64,000 nucleotides of DNA from the NCBI RefSeq assembly GCF_003473485.1, contig NC_053043.1:19966001-20030000 (forward strand). Reading direction: 5' to 3'. The translations under genes were made by a program, and so were the position numbers. Below are positions 35,580 to 47,329 of the stretch, piece after piece; within the stretch, counting starts at the first letter, position 1, and the number at the start of each line of letters is the position of its first letter. The notes under the pieces were generated by a model. That model saw only the letters and a list, made by a program, of their open reading frames with translations. It had not been told where the DNA came from and made no database searches. Source of the stretch: Medicago truncatula. Its lineage: Eukaryota; Streptophyta; Magnoliopsida; Fabales; Fabaceae.

Positions 35580-36600
35580 CGTTCGAAGCCAACTCGCACT
35601 TACAACACTCGGTGATACTCACACAACAGAACAGTAGCCTCAGGGAAAACGGTATCCACAACATTCATCAAAGCATTTTCCCGATCCATGACAACTACTC
35701 TGAGGTAAAGATCTTTGGAATGCAACAATTCAAGACACCTCTCAAGAGCTCAAGTAACATTATCTTCCTTATCAGACATCATATAAGCTAGTCCAATGGA
35801 GAACGTCAGCTAGGTAGAAGTGTTACCGACAAACTCAAGAAACAGAAGACGGTACTTGTTGGTCTTATATGTGGAATCCAACACAAGCACCGTAAAGAAC
35901 GTGTTAAACAACTTGATACCATCTGGACGCACCCAAAATATGTCACCGACATCATCGGAATCATGATAATTCCTACAATGGTACACATACTCATTCTCAA
36001 CCAACAACTTCAAGAGATGTTGCATGTTATTTCTCGAACCCCTAATGGATTTCCTATATCTGTAACAAGAATTATAAACATGCTTGATTGTAGTTGAAGT
36101 GTTTATGTTCCTCTTCCTTAAGTTGGTAATCATTTGCCTCGGAGGAACGTTTGACTCATCAATCTCATAAAGGTGCACACATTCATTTGGGTTTAGACGT
36201 CTGAAAGTTTTATGACCTTTCAACACGTTTGACTCATCCATCTCTTAAAGGTGCACACATTCATTTGGGTTTAGACGTCCGAAAGTTTTATGACCTTTCA
36301 ACACATTTGCCATGTCATGGTAGTGTTTACCATCACCAACTTGGAGGATCCAACCACCAACAATCAACAAATAACCTCTTAGCCGAAACAAACCCACTCT
36401 AACAAATCGTTCCGTGTAACAAATTTTTGCTTGGTGGTAAAATGTTCTCCATGATCAATACAAACAGCACGAGGAATATGAGGAGGAGCATCATCTACTT
36501 TTGCATCACCTAAGGAAATATCAAGTTTCGGTTGGGGGGGGGGGGGGGGGGGGGGGGGGATCCTCGGCTTTGGCATTTTTGGGATCATCTACAACTTCAA
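35580..36600 (-). pseudogene. FAR1/MULE-type transposase remnant (element 2)
   Basis: Second Mutator-like transposase, on the opposite strand and facing element 1. N-terminal part near 36590-36380 (FTTKQKFVTRNDLLEWV), a FRLRGYLL-like block near 36370, a duplicated ~70-bp segment at 36160-36300 (VLKGHKTFRRLNPNECVHL read twice), and the transposase core (VLVLDSTYKTNKYRLLFLEF) near 35880-35810, continuing out of frame to VVVMDRENALMNVVD near 35690. The protein is internally deleted between LLEWV and the FRLRG block, and truncated after about 35600, where the sequence becomes unrecognisable. The N-terminal part contains a polyproline run encoded by the G26 tract. Confidence 0.7.
36534..36559 (+). 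repeat. G26 homopolymer
   Basis: Twenty-six consecutive G bases; on the minus strand the tract encodes the polyproline part of transposase remnant 2. Such a run can form quadruplexes and is also prone to sequencing length error. Confidence 0.9.
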
Positions 36601-36719
36601 GTGAAACAACCTGCAACACATTAGGAGGTTCAATATCAGGTGGAAATTCAATGGAGGCATCAACGGGAACATCCATTACTGAAACAGTGCGAGAGAAGGG
36701 TCAGAAAATGCACACATTT

Positions 36720-37300
36720 TTTGTACTGGTACTATTCGGATTCCACAATCCAAACTATATTGCTAGTTTTCGGATTTCATAATCCAAATTGCTCCAGTAC
36801 AGATTTGTTGATCTGGTCAAAACGAAAACGCCTAGAAATCGAATGAGGCAAGGTTTATATACACATTACCTTTGCATTCATTCGAAAATGATGATGTTAA
36901 CGCATCTTGATGACCAGATTGCTGCTCCAAATCACATTTTCGCTCAAAATGGTGTGTTTCTAAGGGTGAAGGGAGTCTTTGGAGAGAAAGGTGGTGAATT
37001 GCAACTAGGTTCTGGGTGAACCTTATATAATCAGGGTTTTTGGATTACGTAATCCGAAAAATCCCGTTACTTTTCCCGCTTTTTTTAAAAGTAGGGCTTT
37101 CAGAATATATAATCCCAAACATGTATATTTTGTCCGGAAGTTGTTATACCCTAATCTTGTCTAGGATTGAACGCATACATAGCCCAACACATGTTTTGAT
37201 TGGTTTCGAATTTCACGATCGTAAACGTGTCCGGATTGTATAATCCGGACAAAGGTTATTTTGGTAAAGTACATAAGGCGCGTGAGAATGGACAAGGGTG
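36720..37300. repeat. terminal region of element 2, with CGGATT..AATCCG palindromes
   Basis: Palindromes TCGGATTCCACAATCCA (36735), TCGGATTTCATAATCCA (36770), TTGGATTACGTAATCCGA (37040), a weak one near 37100, and GTCCGGATTGTATAATCCGGAC (37229-37250; written here as 11+11). Outside the last lies AAAGGTTATTTTGGTAAAGTAC, which mirrors the ACCAAAATATCCTTG spacer of the 29334 MITE. Confidence 0.65.
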
Positions 37301-39231
37301 GGAAAAGTAATATTTTAAAAGGTTCCTACAAAATGTTTGGGTAATATGACAAAAGGTTCCCACAAAATGGATGGGGCTGTTTAGGCCCCCATTTTTGCTT
37401 GAAAGCCTCCCAATTTATTACAATGTATCTTTTAAATAGGGGTGTGCATGTTTTAAAAACCTGAACCAAACCTAATTAAATATATGGTTCAATTATTAAA
37501 CCCATTTCATGATTTTTTTTTTGATTTTTGCAAAAAAAATAGTCCGGATGTGGGTTAGAACCACGTCGAAATCATATAAGACCAGGTTTACAATAAAAAT
37601 TGATTTCAACCCAAATCTCTTCTATCACCATTTCAATTTTGCAATCCATCACAAACATCAACATAGTTCTCCTTCACCAATTCACCAAATCAACAACAAA
37701 ATAAAAATCTGAACCTCTAAATCCCAAACCATATTCAACAATTTAAATTTTCGCATATTTTCTCAAAAACCTTCTTTACATTCCCTCTCCTCCGTCTCCA
37801 CTGCCTCACTCAGCGGCCTCATCCACTGTCTTCATTCCACCTCGTCGTTATCTTCTCTTTATGCTTCTACTGTGATTTCATCAAGATGAGTTAGAAGAAT
37901 ATTTTGAACTGCGATTTCATCAAGATGAGTTAAAAGAAAATTTCATCAAGATGAATTCAAAGGTGAGATTGAATAGCGAAAAGGGGCAGTAAACCACGAT
38001 TAGCAATAATTACGTTTGTGACAAAATAGATTTTTCAGAGAAGCTCGTTTGTAGAAAGAGAACATAAATATCTGAATGAGTTGAGAAATGTGACTTTTCA
38101 AAACCGGTTTGGTACCAAATAAATTAAATGGAAAACCGGTTTATTGTTTTTGTTCTTAGGGTCTTGCTAACCTAGTGCCTTAGGACACCGGTTAAGGAAG
38201 CCAAAACAAAAATGTTTAGGATTATTAATAATTTCTTGCTTATGTTTTCTGTATGATGTGAGAATGTTTAGGATTTGTAATTAAGTGAATTGACATTTGA
38301 TTGTGAAATATTACATCAATTGCGAGTCTCCTGTTCAAAATTGATATTGTTGTATTCATTGTTTTAGTTTGGTAATCTTAGTACTTAAATTCACATTTCA
38401 AATAGTCATAGTATTTTTGAAAAACCATTTTTGGGCATAATTTTTAGATGGAATCTATTCAACCCCCCCTAGATTCATAGTGTTCTCGTCATATTGATAA
38501 ACACTAATGGTTGAAAAATATATGCATGTAAAATTTGATGATAAAATCCCGACCATAAAAAGTTAGAGTAAGGAGAAACTTTTGTAGATTTGAAAATAAA
38601 AGCAAATTGTACATCATCTGCACCTAGTGACCTTGGAGATCAACAAGTTACTCTAGAAGTACTTCATCCATTGCTGATCAAGAAGGTAACTCCTGAAGGT
38701 GTCACTTCTTTTGATGGTCAAAAAGATTGAAATAAAGATAATTGTCAAAAGGAGGAGGGGTTTGGATTTTGACCCATTAAAAATTTTGTCAGCTTATCAA
38801 ACCTTGATAACATTTTTAAATTTGAGAGATTAAAGTATGTAACAAAATGAATTTGATACAAGATGAGATTGGTTGAATGTGCTTGCTTATGAACTGTCAA
38901 ATATAAAAGTTAAGGGATAGAGAAGATGACTCAAAACAATTTATCCTAATTCACCTAACTATGCTAGTCTAGTATATATACTGAATGTGAGATTGTCTAA
39001 TCTAGTGCCTGAGATACCCTCTCATAATCTACACACTTTCTCTTCTTTTCTGGTCTACCTAACAATACAAGATTTAGACAACCTCTTCAGATTTTAGCTA
39101 CCACACAATCCACCTTAATACCCTAAAGAGGATTAGTGAAGCTTTACATCTTATTATACAATTGTTCTTGTGATCTTGATCTTTAAAAAGAATCAATTAG
39201 ATCTCACAATGACCCCTCCCCCTCTCTCTCC

Positions 39232-39263
<32 letters not shown>

Positions 39264-40114
39264 GTTCAAATCGATCATACAAGGCGAGTATGAAATTTTG
39301 TTTCTCTAAGTTCAATCTAATTACGCAAAGGTGAATCTGAACTTTTGTTTCTCTAAGTTCAATCTGATCACACAAGACATATAGGTGAATCTGATCTTTT
39401 CAAATACACTATAAAATATATTCTAAAGAACATGTCAACATTTTTCGATATTAAGATCCCACAAAATACCAAAACTGGAGGAATTTGAAATAATAGAGGT
39501 TGAATTTTTTTATTTTTTTTTGCATGAAAGCGAATGACATTCGAAAACTAAATTGGGTTGTATTATAACATTAAACTAAGAGCAATCACACAAGTGAGAT
39601 TGACATTAACATCTTCTTTCAAAGTCTTAAGGCATTGTATATACGAGTCATCTCACTTATATATTGCTCACATCTACTCTTGCATACAATTTGAAATTTT
39701 AACTCACACTTGGGATAACACTTGACACATTAGCATCTCTCCATTAAGTGTCAGACTCTTCGTGTCCATGATCCACCATCAAAAACTACTTCCGCTCCTC
39801 CACAATGTTGAACCAGGATGTTATACCATTGTTGGGCTTTCCGGGGGAAGCTACATTCGTGTAGATCGACAAATCGGAGAAAGAACACCCACCTAAGTGA
39901 GAATGATACCACTACATACATCTAAAATTTTAAGGCTTAAGTATCTAAGTTTTTTTAACTGACACTATACATCACAATATTTTCTCCTTCAAATAGGACG
40001 AAATTCTAACATGTACTTGATACGGATATTTATATTAAGTTGGTCAATATTGAAAAATATCACCAAATATCTAGTAAAATGCGTGTAGAAAAAAAAAAAA
40101 TCTAGTATAATACT
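37301..40114. other. intergenic, repeats only
   Basis: 37438-38150 begins GGGGTGTGCATG and ends with ACCGGTTT words, wording typical of hAT-type MITE ends, but no matched pair was found. About 38160-38200 is a lone end (GCTAACCTAGTGCCTTAGGA) of the MITE family seen at 40115. A CT/TA microsatellite lies at 39214-39261. No gene structure. Confidence 0.4.
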
Positions 40115-40285
40115 TGTGAACTAGTGCCCCGGGGCACTGGTTAAAGAATCCAAAAATAGAAAAATTATCTTGGAAATATAAACTGTTACTTTTGACTAAC
40201 TAATTATTACATCACTTTTTAATAAATGCTTACCTCTTTTAACTGCTTAACCGATGCCCCGGGAACACCGGTTAACATTGTCCTA
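40115..40285. mobile_element. MITE with CCCCGGGG-centred ends
   Basis: The left end reads TGAACTAGTGCCCCGGGGCA then CTGGTTAAAG; the inverse of the right end reads TGTTAACCGGTGTTCCCGGG then GCATCGGTTAAG. Each end is itself a near palindrome. Interior AT-rich. Related to 269-433 and to the lone end at 38160-38200. Confidence 0.6.
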
Positions 40286-40474
40286 AAAACAAATCTTGAA
40301 TAGGAAATTAAACTCGTGCAAGTCAATAGAAAAATAGCCAAGTGAAACAATAAAAATAAAATTGAACAACATCACTTAGTAAAAAACAAAACAATGAAAG
40401 AAAAAAAACGAACGCAACACTATTAACATCGTATTTCACATAAGAAAAAAACAACTTTTTGAAAAAAAAAAATC

Positions 40475-40745
40475 ATATATCCCAACAGAAGAACTTATGG
40501 AAAAGCTCCAAAAGTGTAATCTGAAAATGCAAACACACAAGAACTTATCCATCTCCATCAGGATTAAGGAAGAATCAATGTGGAGACAGGAAAGCTAATC
40601 CAACACACAACTAAATTATTGATAAATGGAAAGAAAACAAAAAACAAATTTCATATATCTCCATAGAAGAACTTCTTGAAAAGCTCCAAACATGCAATCT
40701 GGAAATGCAAACACACAAGAATAGATCCATCTCCATCAGGAGTAA
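40475..40745 (+). repeat. imperfect tandem duplication
   Basis: Two copies, about 180 bp apart, share GAAAAGCTCCAAA, GCAAACACACAAGAA and CCATCTCCATCAGGA. They lie just downstream of the BAHD pseudogene. Confidence 0.7.
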
Positions 40746-40759
40746 GAATCCAAGTCAAA

Positions 40760-41746
40760 AAAGGATGGTCAAAGTTGATGTGATTTCTCCTATATACCCT
40801 TTTGCTGCTGCTTGTGCCAAAGCATTCCCAAAATAGTTTTTGGGAAGAGGTGGTATCATTCTTGCTCTAATATCAGAATTAAATCTAACAACACTTTGTT
40901 GATTCTCTTCAAGTTTACGTGCCTTAGATGCACATCTCCATATATATATGTGCACCTATTGCTTCAAATCTACTAAAAGGCCTCGATCCTTTTTTCTTCG
41001 TTGCAAAATTACCATTTTCATTTGCTTTTTTCTTCAACTTATCAACTTGTTCCGGTGAAAGCCTCAATAATGTTGATGAAGTTTTCTTCTTTTTTTCTTC
41101 ACTTGTGTCGGTTCTTCCTAGAATGAGTGGTAGTGGCTTCAACTCCATGTGTTCAAAACGTGGTTCCGATGGGGGTGTGTGAGAATTTGAGCATTGTTAT
41201 GTCCAAAAATGGTAACTCATTAGCCTCATGTGTTTCACCTCTTGCTATTTTGGCCCATGTGTTGATGAATCTAATGGCTCCTAGTCCATCTGATAAAGAG
41301 TGAGATCAAGCAATACTAATTGCAAGATGTTCATCTTTGTTTTGGAATTTTGTGAGTTGAACCAGAAACAATGGAATATCTTCCACAGGTTGACTGTAAT
41401 CAATTTTTGGAACAAGCTCCATGGTGGAGTCAGAAGGTGAAAAGTCACCATAATCATGAATTGTTTTTGTGGTTTCAACTTCAAGCAAAATTGCACCTTT
41501 TGCATTGCGATTCAGTTCTCTTCGACCACCTCTTGTGTAACAATAATGACCAGCTAATGGATAGTAGTGAACTAGGATTTTAATTTCTATGGCTTTTCCT
41601 GTATTCTGTTTCGGTTTGTAAATGTAAATGGTTCGTGTGTGGCGGGGACGTACCACTTGATCCATATCAGAAAGCCATAAACAACCTTGTGGAGTTGGTT
41701 CTTCTGGAATCACAGTGTAAGAAGCTGTAATGGTTACCATTGACAT
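40760..41746 (-). pseudogene. BAHD acyltransferase pseudogene
   Basis: BAHD enzymes transfer acyl groups from CoA to alcohols or amines. Recognisable blocks: SYTVIPEEPTPQGCLWLSDM near the start, ILVHYYPLAGHY, DYGDFSPSDSTMELVPK, HSLSDG (the HxxxD catalytic motif, intact as H-S-L-S-D), FINTWAKIARGETHEANELP, and LSPEQVDKLKKKANENGNF. It is broken: a TGA precedes HSLSDG (near 41307), the frame shifts near 41170, and an expanded ATATAT tract near 40940 shifts it again at AHI/WRCASKA. The C-terminal third, including the DFGWG motif, is absent; homology stops near 40770. It resembles the shikimate/spermidine hydroxycinnamoyl transferase branch, but the exact substrate cannot be told. Confidence 0.85.
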
Positions 41747-43100
41747 GTCATAACTTCTTTATCTAAGACAACAAATGACGAAAAACATGTAAAACACTCA
41801 CACCATCTTCAATCATTTTATTGATTGAGAGATAATCTCTTTGTACAGTAACTTAATGAAATCCATGTTGTTTGCATATCAAAAGACCTTAAGAAAATTA
41901 CAAGATGGAGATTATTTTATTAGAAGAAAATGTTGTATTTATATTTGTTTGACAACATTAACTTTGGGCATATCTTATAATTTCTTAATTTTTTTCATAA
42001 GTTGTACATTTAAAAATTTATTTTTTTCTTTAATAAATTGCAATTTTAAGTTTAGTTCCCCCTAACCCTAATTTCCGGCTCCGTATCTGAGTTTCATTAA
42101 GTATTAATTAATTATTAAGTAATATGGCATGAACACAAATTCATATTTCTGAATTTTAAACACAACTAGGTATTTTACATAAAATATGGAGCCTGGATTT
42201 TAAATACAACTAGCTATTTACATAAAATCATATTTGAAGATTTTTCTAATCCACTGCTTGTTTTATTTTTGTACTCTCATTCTACTCAATACTCATGTAT
42301 ATTTTCTCCATGCATACTTGCTCTACTCATTAATATTTTTCTAAGAAAAGTTATTGGATACACCGTTGCTTAACATGTTTCAACTGCTAGCTATACATAC
42401 ACCATTGCTTGACACACAAGAAACAAACAAGTCAATCAATTTGGGATTTGTTACTAAGAGTATTTAAGCTGTCAAGGCCTGAAAAGTTAATTGTCTCTTT
42501 GAAAAGGGTCATAGCATCTTGAAGACTAATAAATAGGTCATTGCATCCAAATGTATGCCAAATAGACTTGAAAGCCTGTCCAATGGAAGATAAATAGATA
42601 TTGCGGCCTATAGCGGCTGACATAAAATTCATCATGCCATAACACCATAGCACCACCATATGGAAATTTGACAAAATGTTATAAGTCAAACATTTAGACC
42701 AATGTGGTGGTTTCGGCTTTGGCATGTGAAGTGGCAGAATCCCTTTTGCATATTTTGTTCTGCAGGTTCTTGACTGATAAATCTAGCTTGTGTTGGGTGT
42801 GCACTACTACATTTATGACTTTTAGTAACACTCACCTTTTAGCATATATAAAATCGTTACTAATATGTGATTTCGTAACATTTTTCAAAAGGAAGTGTTT
42901 CATACTTTGTATGTGTTATGCAACTATGCTATTATGCGAACTATATATGTTTATGAATTGTGGAATGTGAAGCTTATGCATTTTATGTGGAGGTTCAATA
43001 TGAAAGACACCCCCCTTTCTGCACTCACTTCAATTTTTAGGGCATGCATGCAATTTAACAATGTACGAAACTGGCTTCTTCAAATGGGAAGGATAAAATG
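41747..43100. other. spacer containing flank duplicated with the bZIP units
   Basis: 42128-42235 (ATGAACACAAATTCATATTT, then CTAGCTATT) recurs near 62208-62257. 42595-42790 (TGCGGCCTATAGCGGCTGAC, then CATGTGAAGTGGCAGAATCC) recurs at 57509-57680. These mark copies of one duplicated unit. No gene is called. Confidence 0.55.
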
Positions 43101-43435
43101 GCACCATCAAAAAAGAGTAATATGCAGGGAGCTTCCGAATAGAAATAATTCGCACTCTAATCCTCCAGTTGAATTTTTCAGGCTGAATGTCATCGATGAC
43201 ATTTCTATAGCAGTGATGCTGGAACCACTAAACAGTAGTAAGTAGTTATTACTAATTAATTAAGTGTGTGAATTATTTGCAATATGCCAATGCTGATTTC
43301 ATGTAATAATTCAACCTGACTTATCAAAATAACAATGATAATTTGGATAACAAAGTACGCAGCTTACATCTGCAAAGATTTTAATGAGAAAAAGAAAAAG
43401 AACTTTTTTATTTCGATAACATAGTATGACAACAA

Positions 43436-43860
43436 TACTATGCGGATGGTAGTTTGGGTAACTGGGTTCAACAGCTTTCTGGGTATTGCCAATAATACTT
43501 ATGCGGAGCTTATGGCATTGTTTCTTTTTCTGAAGCTTGCTAAGAATATTGGTTGCAATCAAATTTGTTGCCATTCAGACTCAAAAACTATTATTGATAT
43601 TGTTACTAAGCCAGTTAACAAGTACCATTGCTATGCTTCTATCATTACTTGTGTTCAAAAGTTATTGAGAATGGATTGAGAGTGCAGTTATGTCACTCTC
43701 TCAAAGAAGGGAATGCAAGCACATATTTTTTCGCTAAATTGGGTGCCGCTTGGGACGGAAGGCTTGAATTCTTTTCTTTTAAGTGACTACTTGAGGGTTC
43801 TTTATCCTATGGGCTAAGCTTCTCGTTTCTTTTCTTTTTCACTTTTTAAGAATATGTACC
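43436..43860 (+). mobile_element. LINE 3' end with RNase H domain
   Basis: A type-1 RNase H block as found at the C terminus of plant LINE reverse-transcriptase proteins: TYAELMALFLFLKLAKNIGC, then HSDSKTIIDIV. After a short frame change near 43676 the reading continues as CHSLKEGNACTYFFAKLGA. The 3' end is the usual short U-rich trailer. 5'-truncated and dead. Confidence 0.65.
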
Positions 43861-44243
43861 AAAAAGAAATACAATATAGTGTGACACAAATGGTAAATAA
43901 ATATGGCCCTTGACTATTGGTCAAATAAACACATTTGTTGTGAGGTCAACCCCTTAAATGAATTTCAATTACCTCAATGAAATTAGTCTTTGTAGTTGTA
44001 TAAATTTTTAAAATCTCAAAACTTGATTTTACTAATGAAAGATATGTTGATGTTCATTTAAAAATGTAATCATGTTAAATGTCTAATATTGATTAACAAC
44101 TTAAAAGCAGGGTCAAAATTCAAGTTCAGGCCAAATAAAAAAAATTATACATTCTGATATGCTTCCTATCTTAAACTATATCTTGGCTATAATTCTGATA
44201 TGCTTCCTATCATAACCTGTTTCTTAGCTCCACCACAAAAGTT

Positions 44244-46171
44244 TCAAGTAGGCTTCATGTGCAATAGATCTGCAATTGATTCTGGTCCAAACATCCTAAC
44301 TAGCTCTTCCTGTTCCACCAACAAATCACACTCAAATTAGGAGCAATCTTGGAAAATAGAGCTTTAAGATATTATCTTTGTAAACAAATATTAAAAGCTT
44401 TGAATAAATAATTGTCATCTAACAAGATGAACTTGGCCACATTCATGTTATGTAACTTAGATAATTTGTTGCATTTCAAGTTTATTTAATTGTTTCTCAT
44501 ACAAATATTAGAAAACAAGATGGCCTTTTTCTAATTGAAAAAATATTTTCTCAAATCAAACAAGTATATATATCTTAATTTAATGAATGGTATAAGATTT
44601 ACCTCAAGAGAGTCGTTTTCATTGGTGAGCTCCAGACATTTCTCAGAAAGCTTAGCGAGCCTTTGTGTTAGGACGGAATTTTCTTCCTTAAGAGTGTCCC
44701 TCACTTTACATAGCTCTTCGTATTCTTGCTGGCAAGGCATATATAATGAGGACATCAAATAAAATACATAGTTGAATAGATCATCATATCATAACATTCA
44801 ATAATTTATTAAATAACATTAGAGTAAGGAGTTGAAAACAAAAAACTTTCTTGGACAGAACAATTACATCCAATAATCAAATATTTCTACAGATTATACA
44901 AAATTGCAGTTGAATCAAATTCCGATTAGCAATACTTCTACAGTGCAGCTATAGCTGCTAGCATATCACGGACAATAGTGATTTATTTAAAAAAATTATT
45001 ACGGTATTGATAAGGCGCTGCCTATAACATGTTTGTATGAGAGAACATGTAAAGTGAGATTTTCCAAGTATGTGCACATCCTAATGAATCAAAAGAGATT
45101 TTACAAGTTTAGCTAATCCAACAAAAAATAAAACTTTTCAAACATGCTACGAAAACAAACAATTTTTATAATTACCCTAAATTCAGTGTCAGAGTCATAT
45201 TCAGATTCATATTCAGATTCAGAGACGACTTTCCCTAAATTCTGAGCCAGCCCAGATGGATTTTCTACAAAGAAACAAGATGCAAGACTGTTAGCCACAT
45301 GAACGGCAGTCCATGGTGTTTGGTACTAGTCATTCTGAACATTCAAATTATTGATCAAAATAAAACATGAATTTTTATTATATGATAGTCAAAAGAGAAA
45401 AATCCATAATCTTACCATCCTCAGAAATTATGTTAGATTTCTGCTTCTTACTTAAAGGAGAATCCTGTCACAGAAAGGATGTAATTAGACTTTTTTGCCG
45501 AACACGTTATATTCATCAACCACATATTTATGTAAAAAATAATCGATAAACATACTTTGTTACTGTCATCTTGATCTCCATCTGTTGATCTCTTGCTTCG
45601 ACTTGCTGCACTGCACACATAAATTTTTTTGTTCAGTCTTTGGGAAAATGCTATTAACAAGTTTACCAGAAGAAAAAGAACAAACTGTACCTCATTGAGG
45701 TTCCATCCCTATCATTTTTCGGTGCAGCAGACTGGTTTGCATATTTTTTTGATTCGCCAGTAATTAAACATACACCAGGCTGTGAGTTTCCAGCAAATAA
45801 TTTGTTGAAATCTGGGTTTCTTCTGTGTACCATTTCTGAAAAAGCCTGCGCAGCATCCTGACCAAAATGCATAAACATTTTTATATGAAAATGAGTCAGT
45901 TTTTTTTTTCCTACGTAAAAGGCGCAAGTTACATGACCACAGATAACCATCACAAATTGGTTCAGAGCAGAAAATGTTTTACACCTGCCTAGTTGTATAC
46001 CAATGTGGTAGCATAGGTTTGTTTGGAGTTTGCTGCTAGAGAGAAAAATCAAAGAAAAATAGATCATATCAGCTATAAGAAGACTTCACATAAGGAAAAT
46101 TAATTAAGACTGCCATAACATGATTTACTGACATCTTGACTGCCAAATGGATTGGACTCTTTCTTTTCCAT
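44244..46171 (-). CDS. GBF-like bZIP paralogue A, lacking the basic-region exon
   Basis: Predicted 212 aa from eight in-frame exons: 46171-46133, 46032-45985, 45857-45691, 45610-45556, 45464-45416, 45264-45176, 44728-44603, 44309-44244. Leucine zipper exon: QEYEELCKVRDTLKEENSVL and TQRLAKLSEKCLELTNENDS; last exon EELVRMFGPESIADLL then HMKPT. Both match the C-terminal half of group-G G-box-binding factors. Copies B and C carry an extra exon (NRKSA.RSK basic region) between the last two upstream exons and the zipper; here it is gone, yet phases are all 0 at that join so the frame stays open. The exon ANNALLQYDALHDPTELS of copy B is also absent. An acidic ESEYESEYDSD repeat lies just before the zipper. 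Could be a functional dimerisation-only bZIP or an early pseudogene. A 5' UTR exon ends at 47032. Confidence 0.7.
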
Positions 46172-47208
46172 TAAACTTGAGAAACTTGTGAATCCCGTAG
46201 TTTCCTGAATAAAATATTTGCATTCAAATCAAACATCAAGATAATGTTCATAATGTCAAAGAACAAGCCTATTCTATATAAAGATAATTATGAACATAAT
46301 GTTAAAGAATATTTGGCAGACTATCTGGATATTTACATTAAAAGTTCATTAACTATACCACACCAGATAATGGTTTTATCAAGTTTGATAGGTTTAAACT
46401 TCGAAAAACAAAGAGATTTCATGTATAAATAAATAAAACCGATCTATTTCTTTTCAATCAATACCAAATTGAAAAATCTTGACCCTAATCCTTTTCTGCC
46501 AATCGCAATCGCAAACAATAGAGATCTGACAATCATAAATTATTTTCAACACTCTTGTAACATTAAAAAAAAAACTATTTTCTTACTATGCTTAATTTTT
46601 AGTACTTACTGCTAAACTAGTGTTCTACAATTACAAATCTCTCGATATTGGAGAAAAATCAAAATTGAATAGACATTATAAAAACTCTATAATCGCCTAT
46701 ATAATCTTCCACCAATCAAGCAAAATTTAATTTAAACCCAGTATCCAATTACACAATCCACTATCATTATCTACACGGAAACCCTATAAAGTAGCATAAT
46801 CCTATTCCATTTGAAACCGATTTTTTTAGATAAAACACGTATACATAATGAGTACAGTATTGTCATAACACATCTCTAACTATTTTGTGAAGTGTTAACC
46901 CTCCGATTTCGAGGAGAAAAGGTCCGGACAGTTCGGTGTTTATCCCATATGAAAGTAATAATAATAGGGTTGTAACCCCGACATATACAATAAAAGCAAA
47001 TTGAATAAAAAAGAAAAAGGTTGTAAATTACCGGAAGTGAACGTGAAGGAGTTGGCAAAAGTGAAAGGCCTCAACAATATAGGGGGTTTCAATAAAGAAC
47101 AAAGAGACGGTTAGGTTTATAATAAGATAACAATAGCATTACTGGTCAACATATATAATGGACTACTAACTTGAATTATAAAAGCCCAATAACTTAAGCT
47201 CAATAACT

Positions 47209-47216
47209 TTATATAT
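47209..47216 (-). promoter_or_regulatory. possible TATA box of bZIP copy A
   Basis: Minus strand GGATATATAAAG, about 180 bases upstream of the untranslated exon's donor (CTTCCG followed by GTAATT at 47031-47026). Confidence 0.3.
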
Positions 47217-47329
47217 CCTCCTTTCTTTAAAAAAAAAAAAAAAACTTTATATATCACACACACGATCTTCTTAATTTTATGTATCTAATGCTCATTTTAT
47301 AAAATATAAAACAAATTTACTTATCTATT

